Shown: one piece after another, positions 41,159 to 50,490 of the stretch
Layout: each line of letters begins with the position of its first letter
Position numbering within the stretch: position 1 is the stretch's first letter
DNA from: Cyanobium sp. CACIAM 14
GTDB lineage: Bacteria; Cyanobacteriota; Cyanobacteriia; PCC-6307; Cyanobiaceae
DNA length: 59,004 nt
Direction: 5' to 3'
Assembly: GCA_000708525.1 (NCBI GenBank)
Contig: JMRP01000014.1
Span: 1 to 59,004, forward strand
Position numbers and translations under genes: made by a program
Notes under the pieces: model-generated
What the model saw: only the letters and a program-made list of their open reading frames with translations
What the model was told of the DNA's origin: nothing
The model's database searches: none

Positions 41159-42566
41159 ATCCTCCCCTCTCGGCGGCGGGGAAGAACACCGTCAGGTTGC
41201 TGCCGCCTCGCTCGGTGAGGCGGCCCCCGAGGCGATGGAAGAGACGCTGGGTGGCCTGGCGGCTCAGCTGCAGGCTGCCGGTTTCGGGATTCCAGCTGAG
41301 CACCGGCCCCACCGGGGTGTGAGCCGACGCCTCCGGCCCATCGTCCTCGCGGCTCTCGGGGTCGTCGCTGCTGAGCTGCAGTTTCAGCCGGGAGCCTGCC
41401 GGCTGAAGCCGCAGCCGCACCTGGCTGCCGCTGGGCAGGCTGCGGCTGAAGCGGTCCATCAGGCCGCCGAGCATGGTCTCGAGCCGGCTGGGGTCGCTCA
41501 TCACGGGCGGCAGATCGGCGGCGATCTCCAGCACCAGCTTCAGGTCCCGCCGGCCCAGCTGACGCTGCCAGAGCTCCTCCAGCTGACAGAGCAGCCGGCT
41601 GAGGTCCGTGCGGGCCAGTTCGCTGTCGCTCAGGGGCTGGCCGCTGCCGGGCTGGCGCTGCAGTTCCGCCGCCAGGAAGATCAGACCGAACCGGTCGATC
41701 TGCTCGCTGCATTCGCCGTCGATCTGCTCCAGACGCTGGCGGACCACGGCCGGCAGGTCGGTGCGGCGCAGCAGGGAGCGGATCAGCGTGCGGATCGTGG
41801 CCAGGGGGGTGCGCACCTCGTGGGTGAGGGCCTCCAGCAGGGCCAGTTCGCTGCTCACCGGATCATGGCCGTGGTTCTCGGCCCGCTTCTGCCCATGGAC
41901 CAGGGGCTGCAGGGTGACGCTGGGGGCCATGGCCGCGAGGCGCTGGGCGAGAAGGGGCCAGAAGCGGGTGCCCAGGTCGGGCGCGTTGCGCAGCGGGCCC
42001 AGCAGCTGCAGCCGCCGTCGCATCCCCAGGCCCGCGGCCGGATCGTCCTCGGCCAGGCGTCGGTCGAGCAGTTCCAGGGCCGCCGAAAGGATGGGGGCCT
42101 CGAAACGCACCAGCAGCCTCCGGCCCTGGGGGGGGCCGTCGAGGGCCAGGGCCACCTGAACCGCCGGGGTGATCAGCACCAGCAGCGGATCGGTACCGTC
42201 CTCCTCCCGCAGGCGGAGACGGCGGAAGGCGCCCGGCCGTCCGGCGGTTCCGCGGGGCGCGGCACCGGGCGGCTCCGGCAGCGACGGCATCGCCGGAAGC
42301 AGCGGCAGGCCGGACGGCATCAGATCGCCCACTTCGGCCGGCGTCCAGACCCAGCCGTCGAGCCACTCCAGCAGGGCGGGTTCGTAGAGGGCCGGCAGGG
42401 GAGACGCCAGCCACACCCCCGGCTGCGGAGGGAGCGCGCCCAGCAGATCGTCCTGAAGGGTGGCCAGCGCCGCCCACCACTGGCGCCGCACGCTGTCCTC
42501 GTCCCCCCGGCCGGGGGGCACGTCCGCGGCGAGCAGTCCGCGCAGTTCCGCCAGGCTCACCACCAT
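41157..42566 (-). CDS. Histidine kinase with degenerate ATPase domain
   Basis: The 469-residue soluble protein has a long N-terminal sensor-like part, then a HisKA segment ELALLEALTHEVRTPLATIR with the phospho-acceptor His about residue 249. The following part should be an HATPase domain. LVLEIAADLPPVMSDPSRLE is recognisable, but the N-box reads MLGGLMDRFSR instead of the Asn-rich NLLxNAxKY. The G boxes are hard to find; a late ATQRLFHRLGGRLTERGGSN block remains. It may bind ATP poorly or be a signalling pseudokinase. No response regulator gene is adjacent. It overlaps rodA by ten bases. Confidence 0.8.
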   Translation of the reverse strand: MVVSLAELRGLLAADVPPGRGDEDSVRRQWWAALATLQDDLLGALPPQPGVWLASPLPALYEPALLEWLDGWVWTPAEVGDLMPSGLPLLPAMPSLPEPPGAAPRGTAGRPGAFRRLRLREEDGTDPLLVLITPAVQVALALDGPPQGRRLLVRFEAPILSAALELLDRRLAEDDPAAGLGMRRRLQLLGPLRNAPDLGTRFWPLLAQRLAAMAPSVTLQPLVHGQKRAENHGHDPVSSELALLEALTHEVRTPLATIRTLIRSLLRRTDLPAVVRQRLEQIDGECSEQIDRFGLIFLAAELQRQPGSGQPLSDSELARTDLSRLLCQLEELWQRQLGRRDLKLVLEIAADLPPVMSDPSRLETMLGGLMDRFSRSLPSGSQVRLRLQPAGSRLKLQLSSDDPESREDDGPEASAHTPVGPVLSWNPETGSLQLSRQATQRLFHRLGGRLTERGGSNLTVFFPAAERGG

Positions 42567-43825
42567 TTGCGCAGACGGTGGCTGCGACGGGCCACGGAGG
42601 CGCAGAGCCCGACGCTGATCCAGTTCACCAGCATGGCCGAACGGCCGTAGCTCACCCAGGGAAGGGGGATGCCCGTCACCGGGCCCAGGCCGATGGTCAT
42701 GAAGATGTTGACCACCACGGCGAACATCAGCATGGCGCCGATGCCCACCACCAGCAGCGATTCCACGTCGGTGAGCGCATCGCGGGCGATCTGCAGCAGA
42801 CGCCAGACCAGAAGGGCGAAGCCCAGCACCACCAGGACCGAGCCGATGAAGCCCGTTTCCTCACCCAGGGCGCTGAAGATGAAGTCGGTGTGCTGCTCCG
42901 GAATGAAGCGCAGCCGGGTGAGGGAGCCGTGCATCAGGCCGGTGCCCCAGAGGCCCCCCGAGCCGATGCCCACCTTGCTCTGGAGCAGGTGATATCCCCC
43001 GCCCAGGGGATCCTTGGAGGGATCCAGGAAGAGCACGAGCCGGTCGCGCTGGTAGTCCTTCAGCCCGTGCATCCACAGCTGCGGCGTGATCAGGGCGAAG
43101 GCGCCCTGAACCGCCAGCACCACCCCCAGGGCGATGCGCTTCCAGGGAAGGGACCTCCAGGCCAGCCAGCCCATCAGCGGAATCCAGAGCAGAAGTCCCC
43201 AGGGCAGCACCCCCGCCACGATCGCCGTGATCAGTGGCGAGAGCAGCAGGATCAGCCAGGCCAGGGGCATGCCGGCCCAGAAGAGCATCACCAGCAGGAT
43301 GGCGCCGAACACCAGGGAGGTGCCCAGATCCGGTTGGATGAACACCAGCGCCCAGGGGGGAAGGATCAGCAGGATCGGCCGCACCAGATCCACGGGGCGT
43401 TCCACCGGGTAGCGGGAGAGCACCCCCGCCAGCAGCAGCACGGCGGCGAGCTTGGCGAACTCCGACGGCTGCACGTGGAAGCCGGCGATGTTGATCCAGC
43501 GCTGGGCTCCAAGGGCGGAGGTGCCCACCACCCGGACAGCGGCGAGGCTGGCCAGGGTGACCACGTAGATCGGCCACTGGAAGCGGCGCAGCTGGTCCAT
43601 GGGCAGGCGGGCCACCAGCAGAGCGAGCCCGAAGCCCACACCGCCCGAGATCCAGTGCTGATACCAGTCGGCATAGTCGGCCTGGCGCTGGGTGCTGGCG
43701 ATCAGGATCCCGGCCAGCAGCGTCAGGGCGGCGGGGATGCCCCAGAGCATCCAGTCGAAGCCGAGGCTCCGCTGTTTCGCCCCCTTGGCGGCGAAGCCAC
43801 CGCGCCGGGGGCTGAGCACCGCCAT
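42557..43825 (-). CDS. rodA: Rod-shape-determining peptidoglycan glycosyltransferase RodA
   Basis: The 422-residue SEDS protein has about ten membrane segments with GAQRWINIAGFHVQPSEFAK, FIQPDLGTSLVFGAILLVML, LVLFLDPSKDPLGGGYHLLQ, SKVGIGSGGLWGTGLMHGSL and ALGEETGFIGSVLVVLGFAL. The conserved Asp in the FIQPDLGT loop is present. RodA polymerises lipid II for side-wall growth. It ends four bases before mrp would start on the same strand's upstream side and overlaps the kinase gene, so mrp-rodA-kinase look like one operon. Confidence 0.94.
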   Translation of the reverse strand: MAVLSPRRGGFAAKGAKQRSLGFDWMLWGIPAALTLLAGILIASTQRQADYADWYQHWISGGVGFGLALLVARLPMDQLRRFQWPIYVVTLASLAAVRVVGTSALGAQRWINIAGFHVQPSEFAKLAAVLLLAGVLSRYPVERPVDLVRPILLILPPWALVFIQPDLGTSLVFGAILLVMLFWAGMPLAWLILLLSPLITAIVAGVLPWGLLLWIPLMGWLAWRSLPWKRIALGVVLAVQGAFALITPQLWMHGLKDYQRDRLVLFLDPSKDPLGGGYHLLQSKVGIGSGGLWGTGLMHGSLTRLRFIPEQHTDFIFSALGEETGFIGSVLVVLGFALLVWRLLQIARDALTDVESLLVVGIGAMLMFAVVVNIFMTIGLGPVTGIPLPWVSYGRSAMLVNWISVGLCASVARRSHRLRKWW

Positions 43826-43829
43826 CGCT

Positions 43830-44936
43830 TCAGGCGAGGGCCGGGCTGAGGGCGCAGCTGGCGCTCAGCCGGGAGGCGAGCTCGCGGAAGGCGCGGCCAC
43901 TGGCGGAGCCCGGGGCGGCGAGCACCACCGGACGGCCGGTCTCGCCGCCCTCCAGCACCGGCATCTCCATCGGCAGCTGGGCCAGCAGGGGCACCCCCGC
44001 CTCGTCGGCCAGGAGCTGGCCGCCACCGCTGCCGAAGAGGGCGTAACGGCGCTCCGGCAGGTCGGGGGGGATGAAGGCCGTCATGTTCTCCACCACCCCG
44101 AGGACCGGCACGCCCATCTGCAGGAACATCGCCAGGCCGCGGCGGGCATCCTGGAGGGACACCTGCTGGGGGGTGGTGACGATCACCACGCCGGCCATGG
44201 GCACGGCCTGGGCGAGGGTGAGCTGGGCGTCCCCGGTGCCGGGTGGCAGGTCCACCACCAGCACGTCCCGCTCGCCCCAGTTCACCTGATAGAGGAACTG
44301 ACGGATGATGCCGTTGAGCATCGGCCCTCGCCAGACCACGGGCTGGTTCTCCTGGATCAGCAGCCCCATCGACACCATCGCGATGCCGCAGCTCTCGATC
44401 GGCTCCAGGACCTGGTCGTTGCCGCTGCCGCGCACCTCGGGGGTGCGGTCCGCAACCCCCAGCATGGTTGGGGCGTTGGGGCCGTAGATGTCGGCGTCGA
44501 GCAGACCCACCCGCAGGCCGGAGGCAGCCAGGGCGCAGGCCAGGTTCACGGCCACGGTGCTCTTGCCCACGCCCCCCTTGCCGCTGCTCACGGCGATCAC
44601 CTGGCGTACACCCGGAATGCCCTGCCTTTCCGGCAGCTGGCCGCCTCCCGGTCCGTGGCCGGCGGCCCCGATCGGCCCCGAGGAGGGGGCGGGGGCGGGC
44701 TGGGCCAGCTCGATCTGCACGTCATCGATCCCGTCCACCGCCAGGAGAGCCGCACGGGCCTCGGCGGCGATCCGCTCACGCTGGCTGCTGGCGAACCCGG
44801 GCAGGGCGAGGCGGAACACCGCCCGGCGGCCCTGGTGACGCAGGTCGCTGATCCAGCCCAGTTCCAGCAGGCTGCGGCCGCTGCCGGCATCGCTCAGCGG
44901 CGCGAGGGCCTGGTGGAGGAGGTCGGCACTGGCCAT
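43830..44936 (-). CDS. mrp: Mrp/ApbC iron-sulfur cluster carrier ATPase
   Basis: The 368-residue protein has an N-terminal MIP18 (DUF59)-like domain and a P-loop domain: VIAVSSGKGGVGKSTVAVNL, LLDADIYGPNAPTMLGVADR, VDLPPGTGDAQLTLAQAVPM and VVIVTTPQQVSLQDARRGLA. It carries Fe-S clusters to apoproteins and in cyanobacteria matters for photosystem I assembly. Its divergent neighbour is hemF, with about 140 bases between. rodA follows four bases downstream. Confidence 0.95.
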   Translation of the reverse strand: MASADLLHQALAPLSDAGSGRSLLELGWISDLRHQGRRAVFRLALPGFASSQRERIAAEARAALLAVDGIDDVQIELAQPAPAPSSGPIGAAGHGPGGGQLPERQGIPGVRQVIAVSSGKGGVGKSTVAVNLACALAASGLRVGLLDADIYGPNAPTMLGVADRTPEVRGSGNDQVLEPIESCGIAMVSMGLLIQENQPVVWRGPMLNGIIRQFLYQVNWGERDVLVVDLPPGTGDAQLTLAQAVPMAGVVIVTTPQQVSLQDARRGLAMFLQMGVPVLGVVENMTAFIPPDLPERRYALFGSGGGQLLADEAGVPLLAQLPMEMPVLEGGETGRPVVLAAPGSASGRAFRELASRLSASCALSPALA

Positions 44937-45078
44937 CCGGTGGCGGCAGGATCGTTACGAATCGGGATCCTAGGGGGGGCACCCGCCGGGGGCCGGACCT
45001 GCGCAGCTGCCACGGCGGGGGTCCGGCGACCCATGACAGAGGCTCTCGAAGCCTTGTGAGGCCCCCCGACGGGCTGAA

Positions 45079-46143
45079 ATGGTGAGCCGAAGTTCCGCGT
45101 CCAGCGCGCGCCGCTCCATGGAGATGCCCCCCGTCGATTCCCGCAGCCGCGCCAGGGCCCTGCTGATGGGCCTGCAGGACGCGATCTGCGCCGGTCTGGA
45201 AGGCCTCGATGGCGAAGGACGCTTCGAGGAGCAGAGCTGGGAGCGCCCGGAGGGCGGCGGTGGCCGCTCCCGCGTCCTGAAGCAGGGCCGGGTGTTCGAG
45301 CAGGGCGGCGTCAACTTCTCCGAGGTGGAGGGGGAGCGGCTGCCTCCTTCGATCCTCGGCCAGCGGCCCGAGGCGGAGGGCCATCGCTGGTTCGCCACCG
45401 GCACCTCGATGGTGCTGCATCCCCGCAATCCCTACGTCCCCACGGTTCACCTCAATTACCGCTACTTCGAGGCCGGGCCGGTGTGGTGGTTCGGCGGAGG
45501 CGCCGACCTCACCCCCTACTACCCGTTCCTGGAGGATGCGCGCCACTTCCACCGCACCCTCAAGGCGGCCTGTGACGGGGTGAATCCCGCCTACTACACG
45601 GTCTTCAAGCCCTGGTGCGACGAGTACTTCTTCCTGAAGCACCGGGGCGAGACCCGCGGTGTGGGAGGCATCTTCTACGACTACCAGGATCCCGGCGGCG
45701 TGCTTTACAAGGGCGGCGATCCGGAGGGGCCTGCGGCGGCGGCCAGTGCGCTGGTCGGACCAGTGCGGCAGGACTGGAACCAGCTGTTCGCGCTGGCCTC
45801 GGCCTGCGGCAACGCCTTCCTGCCGAGCTACGTGCCGATCGTGGAACGTCGTCAGGACCTGCCCTGGGGCGAGGTGGAGCGTCAGTTCCAGCTCTACCGC
45901 CGCGGGCGTTACGTCGAGTTCAATCTGGTGTTCGATCGGGGGACGATCTTCGGTCTGCAGACCAACGGCCGCACCGAGTCGATCCTGATGTCGCTGCCAC
46001 CCCTGGTGCGCTGGGAGTACGGCTACAGCGCCGCTTCCGGCAGCCGGGAGGCCCTGCTGACCGACCTGTTCACTCGCCCCCAGAACTGGCTCGAAGACCC
46101 CTCCCTGGAGGAGCGCTGCCGACCGCACCAGGCTGTGGGATGA
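45079..46143 (+). CDS. hemF: Oxygen-dependent coproporphyrinogen III oxidase
   Basis: The 354-residue enzyme converts coproporphyrinogen III to protoporphyrinogen IX for haem and chlorophyll. Motifs: [80 protein letters not shown] and [20 protein letters not shown]. Its last 74 bases overlap the end of the amidase-like gene on the other strand. It begins at ATG 45079; a later ATG at 45118 (MEMPP) is also in frame. Confidence 0.96.
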   Translation: MVSRSSASSARRSMEMPPVDSRSRARALLMGLQDAICAGLEGLDGEGRFEEQSWERPEGGGGRSRVLKQGRVFEQGGVNFSEVEGERLPPSILGQRPEAEGHRWFATGTSMVLHPRNPYVPTVHLNYRYFEAGPVWWFGGGADLTPYYPFLEDARHFHRTLKAACDGVNPAYYTVFKPWCDEYFFLKHRGETRGVGGIFYDYQDPGGVLYKGGDPEGPAAAASALVGPVRQDWNQLFALASACGNAFLPSYVPIVERRQDLPWGEVERQFQLYRRGRYVEFNLVFDRGTIFGLQTNGRTESILMSLPPLVRWEYGYSAASGSREALLTDLFTRPQNWLEDPSLEERCRPHQAVG

Positions 46144-46960
46144 GGGGCAGGGGTGTCAGGCCGGTGCGGCCCAGCCCCACCTCAAGCGCCGTCACGATGC
46201 GGTTGGCGATCCGCAGCACCGTGTCGGAGCGGGTGGCGGGGTTGCGCAGTGACTGCTCCAGGCTCCCCTCCAGCTTGCCCACTTCCAGCAGGGCGATGCC
46301 GCGCCTGGGTCCCCCCAGTCCGCCCCTGAAGGCCATCGGATAGCCACCGAATTCCTCGGCCAGGCTTTCGTCGAGGCGGCTGAAGGGACGGTGCAGCGGT
46401 GGGATAAGACCGGAGCCGATGCCGGAGGGTCCCCAGGCGTCGAAGTGGATCTCCAGGGCGTAGCCACCCGAGGCCGCGTGGCGGCGGCCCACGCTCCAGT
46501 TGGTGGCGGGATCGTTGCCGTCGGCGATCGTCTGGAATGGGGGACGGTAGGAGCTGATGCGGAGTCCCCGCTGCTGGCCCAGGGCCACCACCGCCTCGGC
46601 GACGACCATGTTCCAGTAGAGCTCGTCGCTGATGCCCGGGAGCATCGGCGAGCCCCCCGCGGCCACGGCAGCGCCGCTGGTGCCGGCGCCAGCGATCCCC
46701 TGGGAGTCGGCATGGCCGGCCATCACCAGGATCGGCGTCTCCGGGTCGACGCTGCGGGTGCCGACCCAGTCGCGCGGGAGGCGACTGCGGGGACCGGTGA
46801 TCGGATCCATGGTGGCCAGCCGCAGGCCCGCCTCGGGGATGACCCCTGGGGCCACGGAGGTTTCGGCGCTGCGGGCGGCCCCGGCCAGGGGTCCCAGGCC
46901 GCCGAGGCTGCCGATCAGGACGGCGGGACCCAGCAGGCGAGCGGCGAAACGGGAGGGCAT
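46070..46960 (-). CDS. Exported amidase_3-like protein
   Basis: The 296-residue protein has a signal peptide ([20 protein letters not shown], cut near ARSAE). It then has [60 protein letters not shown] and [20 protein letters not shown]. The HAD, EIHFDA and LLEVGxLEG segments resemble the zinc-binding layout of N-acetylmuramoyl-L-alanine amidases, so a peptidoglycan-cleaving role is plausible but not proven. Its 3' end overlaps hemF (convergent) by 74 bases. Confidence 0.7.
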   Translation of the reverse strand: MPSRFAARLLGPAVLIGSLGGLGPLAGAARSAETSVAPGVIPEAGLRLATMDPITGPRSRLPRDWVGTRSVDPETPILVMAGHADSQGIAGAGTSGAAVAAGGSPMLPGISDELYWNMVVAEAVVALGQQRGLRISSYRPPFQTIADGNDPATNWSVGRRHAASGGYALEIHFDAWGPSGIGSGLIPPLHRPFSRLDESLAEEFGGYPMAFRGGLGGPRRGIALLEVGKLEGSLEQSLRNPATRSDTVLRIANRIVTALEVGLGRTGLTPLPLIPQPGAVGSAPPGRGLRASSGGE

Positions 46961-46964
46961 GGGG

Positions 46965-47516
46965 TCAGATCGGCGAGGCGAGCAGGGAGCCGTCGCTGGC
47001 CAGCTGCAGGCGGGGTCCCAGTTCCCGCTCGATGGCGATCAGCTCGTCGCGGTGGGCCCTCAGCCGCAGGGTGCTGCCGCTGCCGGGATCCTGGCTCATC
47101 AGACGCAGTTCCAGGCTCTCGGACCTGGCCGCCCGCCTGCGGTAGAGCAGTCCGGCCAGCGGGCCAGTCAGGGCCAGCAGCAGGGGCCACCAGCCCAGGA
47201 TGGGCAGCACCTGGCGCAGCACCAGGCCCAGACAGGCGGCCCCCAGGCTGCCGAGCAGGGAGAGGAGCAGGGCCAGGGGCAGGCTGGAGCGCACCTGGCC
47301 GCGGAAGCGCAGCAGCTGGCGCTCGGGATCGCCGGTCTCCGTCCGCCAGCCCCGCTCGGTGAGCCAGCTGGAGAGCCCTTCGAGCACCTGAACGGGCGGC
47401 TGGGGGGAGTGGACCTCCACCACGGTGGTGCGGTCCTTGCTGGCCGCCCGCAGGAAGAAGACAAGGCCGACGGCCATCAGCAGGGTGAGCAGCAGGGTCG
47501 AACCCAGGGTGGGCAT
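46965..47516 (-). CDS. CCB1-like cofactor-assembly protein of complex C
   Basis: The 183-residue membrane protein begins LGSTLLLTLLMAVGLVFFLR and has two further hydrophobic hairpins (LALLLSLLGSLGAACLGLVL, LGWWPLLLALTGPLAGLLYR). The segments between are SKDRTTVVEVHSPQPPVQVL and ERQLLRFRGQVRSS. It resembles the DUF3529/CCB1 family needed to attach the extra haem ci to cytochrome b6. It lies four bases upstream of the amidase-like gene and shares its strand. Confidence 0.72.
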   Translation of the reverse strand: MPTLGSTLLLTLLMAVGLVFFLRAASKDRTTVVEVHSPQPPVQVLEGLSSWLTERGWRTETGDPERQLLRFRGQVRSSLPLALLLSLLGSLGAACLGLVLRQVLPILGWWPLLLALTGPLAGLLYRRRAARSESLELRLMSQDPGSGSTLRLRAHRDELIAIERELGPRLQLASDGSLLASPI

Positions 47517-47620
47517 CGCGGCGGGGCCGATCGGGAGCCCATTCTCCCTCAGGTCGGCCGGGAGGGACAGGGCCGGCGGCTGCCGTGGGCCACCATGGCC
47601 CCAGCCGCTCCTTCCCCGCG

Positions 47621-48286
47621 ATGGCCCAGACCCCTTCCGAAGGCCTTGCCAGCCCGGGAGCTCCGGCCCGTTTCGCCGTCTTCGACCGCGACCTCGATGC
47701 CGTGTGGGAGGAGCGCTACGGCGGGGCCCGGGCGCTGGCGGTCGACACCGAGGCCATGGGGCTGGTCCACGGCCGCGACCGCCTCTGTCTCGTCCAGATC
47801 TGCGATGACGACGACAACGTCTGCTGCATACGCCTGCAACGGGGCCAGACCGCCGCGCCGCGGCTGAAGGCGCTCCTCGAGAACCCGGCGATCGAGAAGG
47901 TGTTCCATTTCGCCCGCTTCGACGTGGCGGCGCTTGCCGAGAACCTCGACATCGCCGTGGACCCCGTGTTCTGCACCAAGGTCGCCAGCCGTTTGGCCCG
48001 CACCTACGCCCCCCGGCACGGCCTCAAGGACGTGGTCAACGAGCTGGTGGGGGTGGAGCTCGACAAGCAGGCCCAGAGTTCCGACTGGGGCCGCGTGGAG
48101 GAGCTCAGCGACACCCAGCTGGCCTACGCCGCCGGGGACGTGCGCTGGCTCCTGCCCGCCCGCGATCGTCTGGAGGTGATGCTGCGCCGGGAGGAACGCT
48201 GGGAGCTGGCTCGCCGCTGCTTCGCCTGCGTGTCGGTCTTCGCCGCCCTCGACCGCCAGCGCTTCAGCCAGGTCTTCGAGCACTGA
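47621..48286 (+). CDS. rnd: Ribonuclease D-type 3'-5' exonuclease
   Basis: The 221-residue DEDD exonuclease has ALAVDTEAMGLVHGRDRLCL (Asp and Glu), IEKVFHFARFDVAALAENLD (Asp), SDWGRVEELSDTQLAYAAGD (Tyr and Asp). It lacks the HRDC domain of long RNase D and is the short cyanobacterial form. It probably trims structured RNAs. ATG 47621 is used; an in-frame ATG at 47594 (MAPAAPSP) is less likely. Confidence 0.92.
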   Translation: MAQTPSEGLASPGAPARFAVFDRDLDAVWEERYGGARALAVDTEAMGLVHGRDRLCLVQICDDDDNVCCIRLQRGQTAAPRLKALLENPAIEKVFHFARFDVAALAENLDIAVDPVFCTKVASRLARTYAPRHGLKDVVNELVGVELDKQAQSSDWGRVEELSDTQLAYAAGDVRWLLPARDRLEVMLRREERWELARRCFACVSVFAALDRQRFSQVFEH

Positions 48287-48388
48287 GCCACTCTTCGGGC
48301 ACTGAGCCACGTGTTCCAGCCCTGAGCAGCGGTTGCGATGGGCTCATCCCCAGGGGCTGGCGCCGACGCTGCCATCCCCTTCGCGGTC

Positions 48389-48646
48389 TCAGTCCTCGAG
48401 CATGAAAAGGTCGTCCTCCGCCGCCGACCTCAGCTGACTGTCCAACAGCTCCCCCCGGTCGAGGCCGCTGGCCCTGGTCTCCTCAAGCAGTTTCTCCGCC
48501 AGCGCCACCTTCGTTTCGGTGTCCCTGAGGCCCTGCTGGGCCGCCAGGATCTCCACCCGCCGCCGGGCGGACGCCAGGCTGATGCCCAGCTCCGTGGCCA
48601 GGCGACCACAGGCGGCGTTGAAGCTGCGGTCGGGGATGGCGGGCAT
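48389..48646 (-). CDS. Small conserved-looking hypothetical protein
   Basis: The 85-residue protein reads RSFNAACGRLATELGISLAS, ARRRVEILAAQQGLRDTETK and an acidic C-terminus DDLFMLED. The pattern of a helix-turn-helix-like helix pair (LGISLASARRRVEILAAQQG) suggests DNA or RNA contact, but I know no family. It starts at ATG 48646, 45 bases after the lipid-synthase-like gene ends. Confidence 0.65.
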   Translation of the reverse strand: MPAIPDRSFNAACGRLATELGISLASARRRVEILAAQQGLRDTETKVALAEKLLEETRASGLDRGELLDSQLRSAAEDDLFMLED

Positions 48647-48690
48647 GCGCGGCTGAGGATCGGCTGGGCCTGAGGAGTCTCTCGGAGCCC

Positions 48691-49962
48691 TCAGCGGCTG
48701 CCATCATCTCCCGCTCCCGCCAGCAGCCTCTCCTGGATCAGATCCGCCAGGCGGGCGCTGCCACCGGCAGGACCCATGCGCCGCCGGCCGATCCGGCCGA
48801 GCCGGGCCCGTTCCCGGTCGTCGTCGAGGAGGGCCATCAGCCGCTCCCGCAGCTCCCCCGGGCCGTGGCAGGGTTGCACGGCGCCCCCCAGGAGCCGGCT
48901 CTGGCGCCGGGCGAAGCCGGCCTTGAACTGGGGCCCCGGCCCCGGCAGCGACAGGGCCGGCACCCCCAGGCCCACCAGCTGCTCGGTGGCGGTTCCGGCG
49001 GTGGCGAGCCCCAGCTCCGCCAGGGGTGCCCAGGCCGCGAACCGGCCAGGACCCACCATCACCTCCACCCTGCCGCGGCGCCAGAGGGCCTCCACACCGG
49101 ACCCGTCCGGCGCTGGGGCGGCTGTGAAGCCCGTCGCGTTGAGCAGGCCGGCGAGCTCGGCGGCGTCGGGACGGGAGCCTGTGGCCAGCAGCACGCTGAT
49201 CGGACGCGTCTGTTCGGCTGGTGGCAGGGCGGCGAGCAGGGCCCGCACATTGCTCAGGGCCTCGGGCATCCGGCTGCCGGGCAGCAGAAGCAGCCGACGC
49301 CGCCCCTCCAGCCAGCGGGGCAGGGGTGGGGCAGGGGCGAAGCCATCCATCATCGGATTCCCCGGAGCGGTGGCCTTCACGCCATGGCGCCGCAACCCCC
49401 GGGCGGTGAGGCGATCCCGCACCGCCACCAGCCGGCAGCGCTGATGGGCCATCAGGGCCCATTCCCATGGATCCCACTCGCTGCCCTTGGCCCGGTGGTA
49501 GCAGTCCGAGAGGGGCGAACGCCCCCAGCCGGTCGGTGCCGGCGAGGCCCAGGTGTGGTCGCTCTTCGGGGTTCCGAGGAAGCCGAAGGGACCACCTCCG
49601 GCCCAGGCCAGCAGCAGGGGCAGCAGATCCCCCACCGCCAGGATCGGCGACCCCGACCGGCCCCAGCGCCGCACGATCCGCCGCTGACGCCAGCTCAGCA
49701 GAGGGAGCCCCGCGGCCAGATCCCGCAGCAGACCACCCAGGCTCTGGTTGCTGAAGCCGCCGCTGGGGAGAGACAGGCTCGGCCCCACCCGCCGCAGCTC
49801 CCCGGCCGCCTCGGGACCTGCGAAGACCTGGCCTACCCCCACCAGGGGCAGCACCTGCAGCTCCAACCCGGGCACCTTCGCCCTGAGGGCCTCGATCAGC
49901 CGCAGGGCGATCAGATCCTCCCCGTGGCCATTGCTCAGGACCAGCAGACGGGGGGAGGGCAT
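48691..49962 (-). CDS. Lipid-A-disaccharide synthase-related glycosyltransferase
   Basis: The 423-residue protein starts PRLLVLSNGHGEDLIALRLI, the nucleotide-sugar loop of LpxB-like enzymes. It continues with ILAVGDLLPLLLAWAGGGPF, GVKATAPGNPMMDGFAPAPP, RRLLLLPGSRMPEALSNVRA, LAELGLATAGTATEQLVGLG and QSRLLGGAVQPCHGPGELRE. Cyanobacteria keep this LpxB-related family separately from true LpxB; its substrate is unknown. The ATG at 49962 is used because the longer frame crosses tRNA-Cys. Confidence 0.82.
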   Translation of the reverse strand: MPSPRLLVLSNGHGEDLIALRLIEALRAKVPGLELQVLPLVGVGQVFAGPEAAGELRRVGPSLSLPSGGFSNQSLGGLLRDLAAGLPLLSWRQRRIVRRWGRSGSPILAVGDLLPLLLAWAGGGPFGFLGTPKSDHTWASPAPTGWGRSPLSDCYHRAKGSEWDPWEWALMAHQRCRLVAVRDRLTARGLRRHGVKATAPGNPMMDGFAPAPPLPRWLEGRRRLLLLPGSRMPEALSNVRALLAALPPAEQTRPISVLLATGSRPDAAELAGLLNATGFTAAPAPDGSGVEALWRRGRVEVMVGPGRFAAWAPLAELGLATAGTATEQLVGLGVPALSLPGPGPQFKAGFARRQSRLLGGAVQPCHGPGELRERLMALLDDDRERARLGRIGRRRMGPAGGSARLADLIQERLLAGAGDDGSR

Positions 49963-49984
49963 GCCATGGCTGATACGATCCGCT

Positions 49985-50004
49985 GCGGGGAGTTTGCTCC
50001 CCGC
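49985..50004. promoter_or_regulatory. Eight-base-pair hairpin before tRNA-Cys
   Basis: GCGGGGAG-TTTG-CTCCCCGC lies two bases upstream of tRNA-Cys and 22 bases upstream of the LpxB-related ATG on the other strand. It could be a leader hairpin of that gene or a processing signal for the tRNA. No promoter is discernible. Confidence 0.4.
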
Positions 50005-50006
50005 CG

Positions 50007-50077
50007 GGCGGCATGGCCAAGTGGTAAGGCAGAGGATTGCAAATCCTTTATCCCCAGTTCGAATCTGGGTGCCGCCT
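50007..50077 (+). tRNA. tRNA-Cys (anticodon GCA)
   Basis: The 71-base cloverleaf has acceptor GGCGGCA (50007-50013) pairing with TGCCGCC (50070-50076), discriminator T, anticodon arm AGGAT-TGCAAAT-CCT with anticodon GCA, and T-arm CAGTTCGAATCTGG. CCA is not encoded. The short D-loop and variable region fit tRNA-Cys. Confidence 0.95.
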
Positions 50078-50175
50078 CTGCAACACCCCTCCCCCACCCG
50101 CGGGGTTAATCCGGCCCAGAGGCCTCACCGTGCCGCTGGTCCCTTCATGGATGGCAGACTGCCATCGACGTGCCG

Positions 50176-50373
50176 ATGAGGTCAGAAGTGGCGGCGAACT
50201 CCGCGGAACAGCCGGATCCGTTAGAGGCGCTGTTGAGCGAAGAATGCCTGGAGATGATTGAAAAGATCCAGGCCTATCGCGAGCGGATTCAGCTCCCCTC
50301 CACCCTGCCGGCCATCCTCGAAGACGCGATCATCGAGTACTACACCGCTCTGAAGAGGGTCGGCAACTGGTGA
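50176..50373 (+). CDS. Small hypothetical protein
   Basis: The 65-residue protein is acidic and helical: LEALLSEECLEMIEKIQAYR, ERIQLPSTLPAILEDAIIEY and YTALKRVGNW. Its length and composition are gene-like, but I recognise no family. Start ATG 50176 or GTG 50170. It may follow from the tRNA-Cys promoter region. Confidence 0.6.
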   Translation: MRSEVAANSAEQPDPLEALLSEECLEMIEKIQAYRERIQLPSTLPAILEDAIIEYYTALKRVGNW

Positions 50374-50490
50374 CCCCATGCCGCCCATCCACGCCGCCCT
50401 CGAACTCAACAGCGGTCGTCCGTTGGTGACCTGAGACGGTGATCTCAGACGGTGGAGTCAGGTCGGCTCACTCCCGTGCTGGATCCCCGC

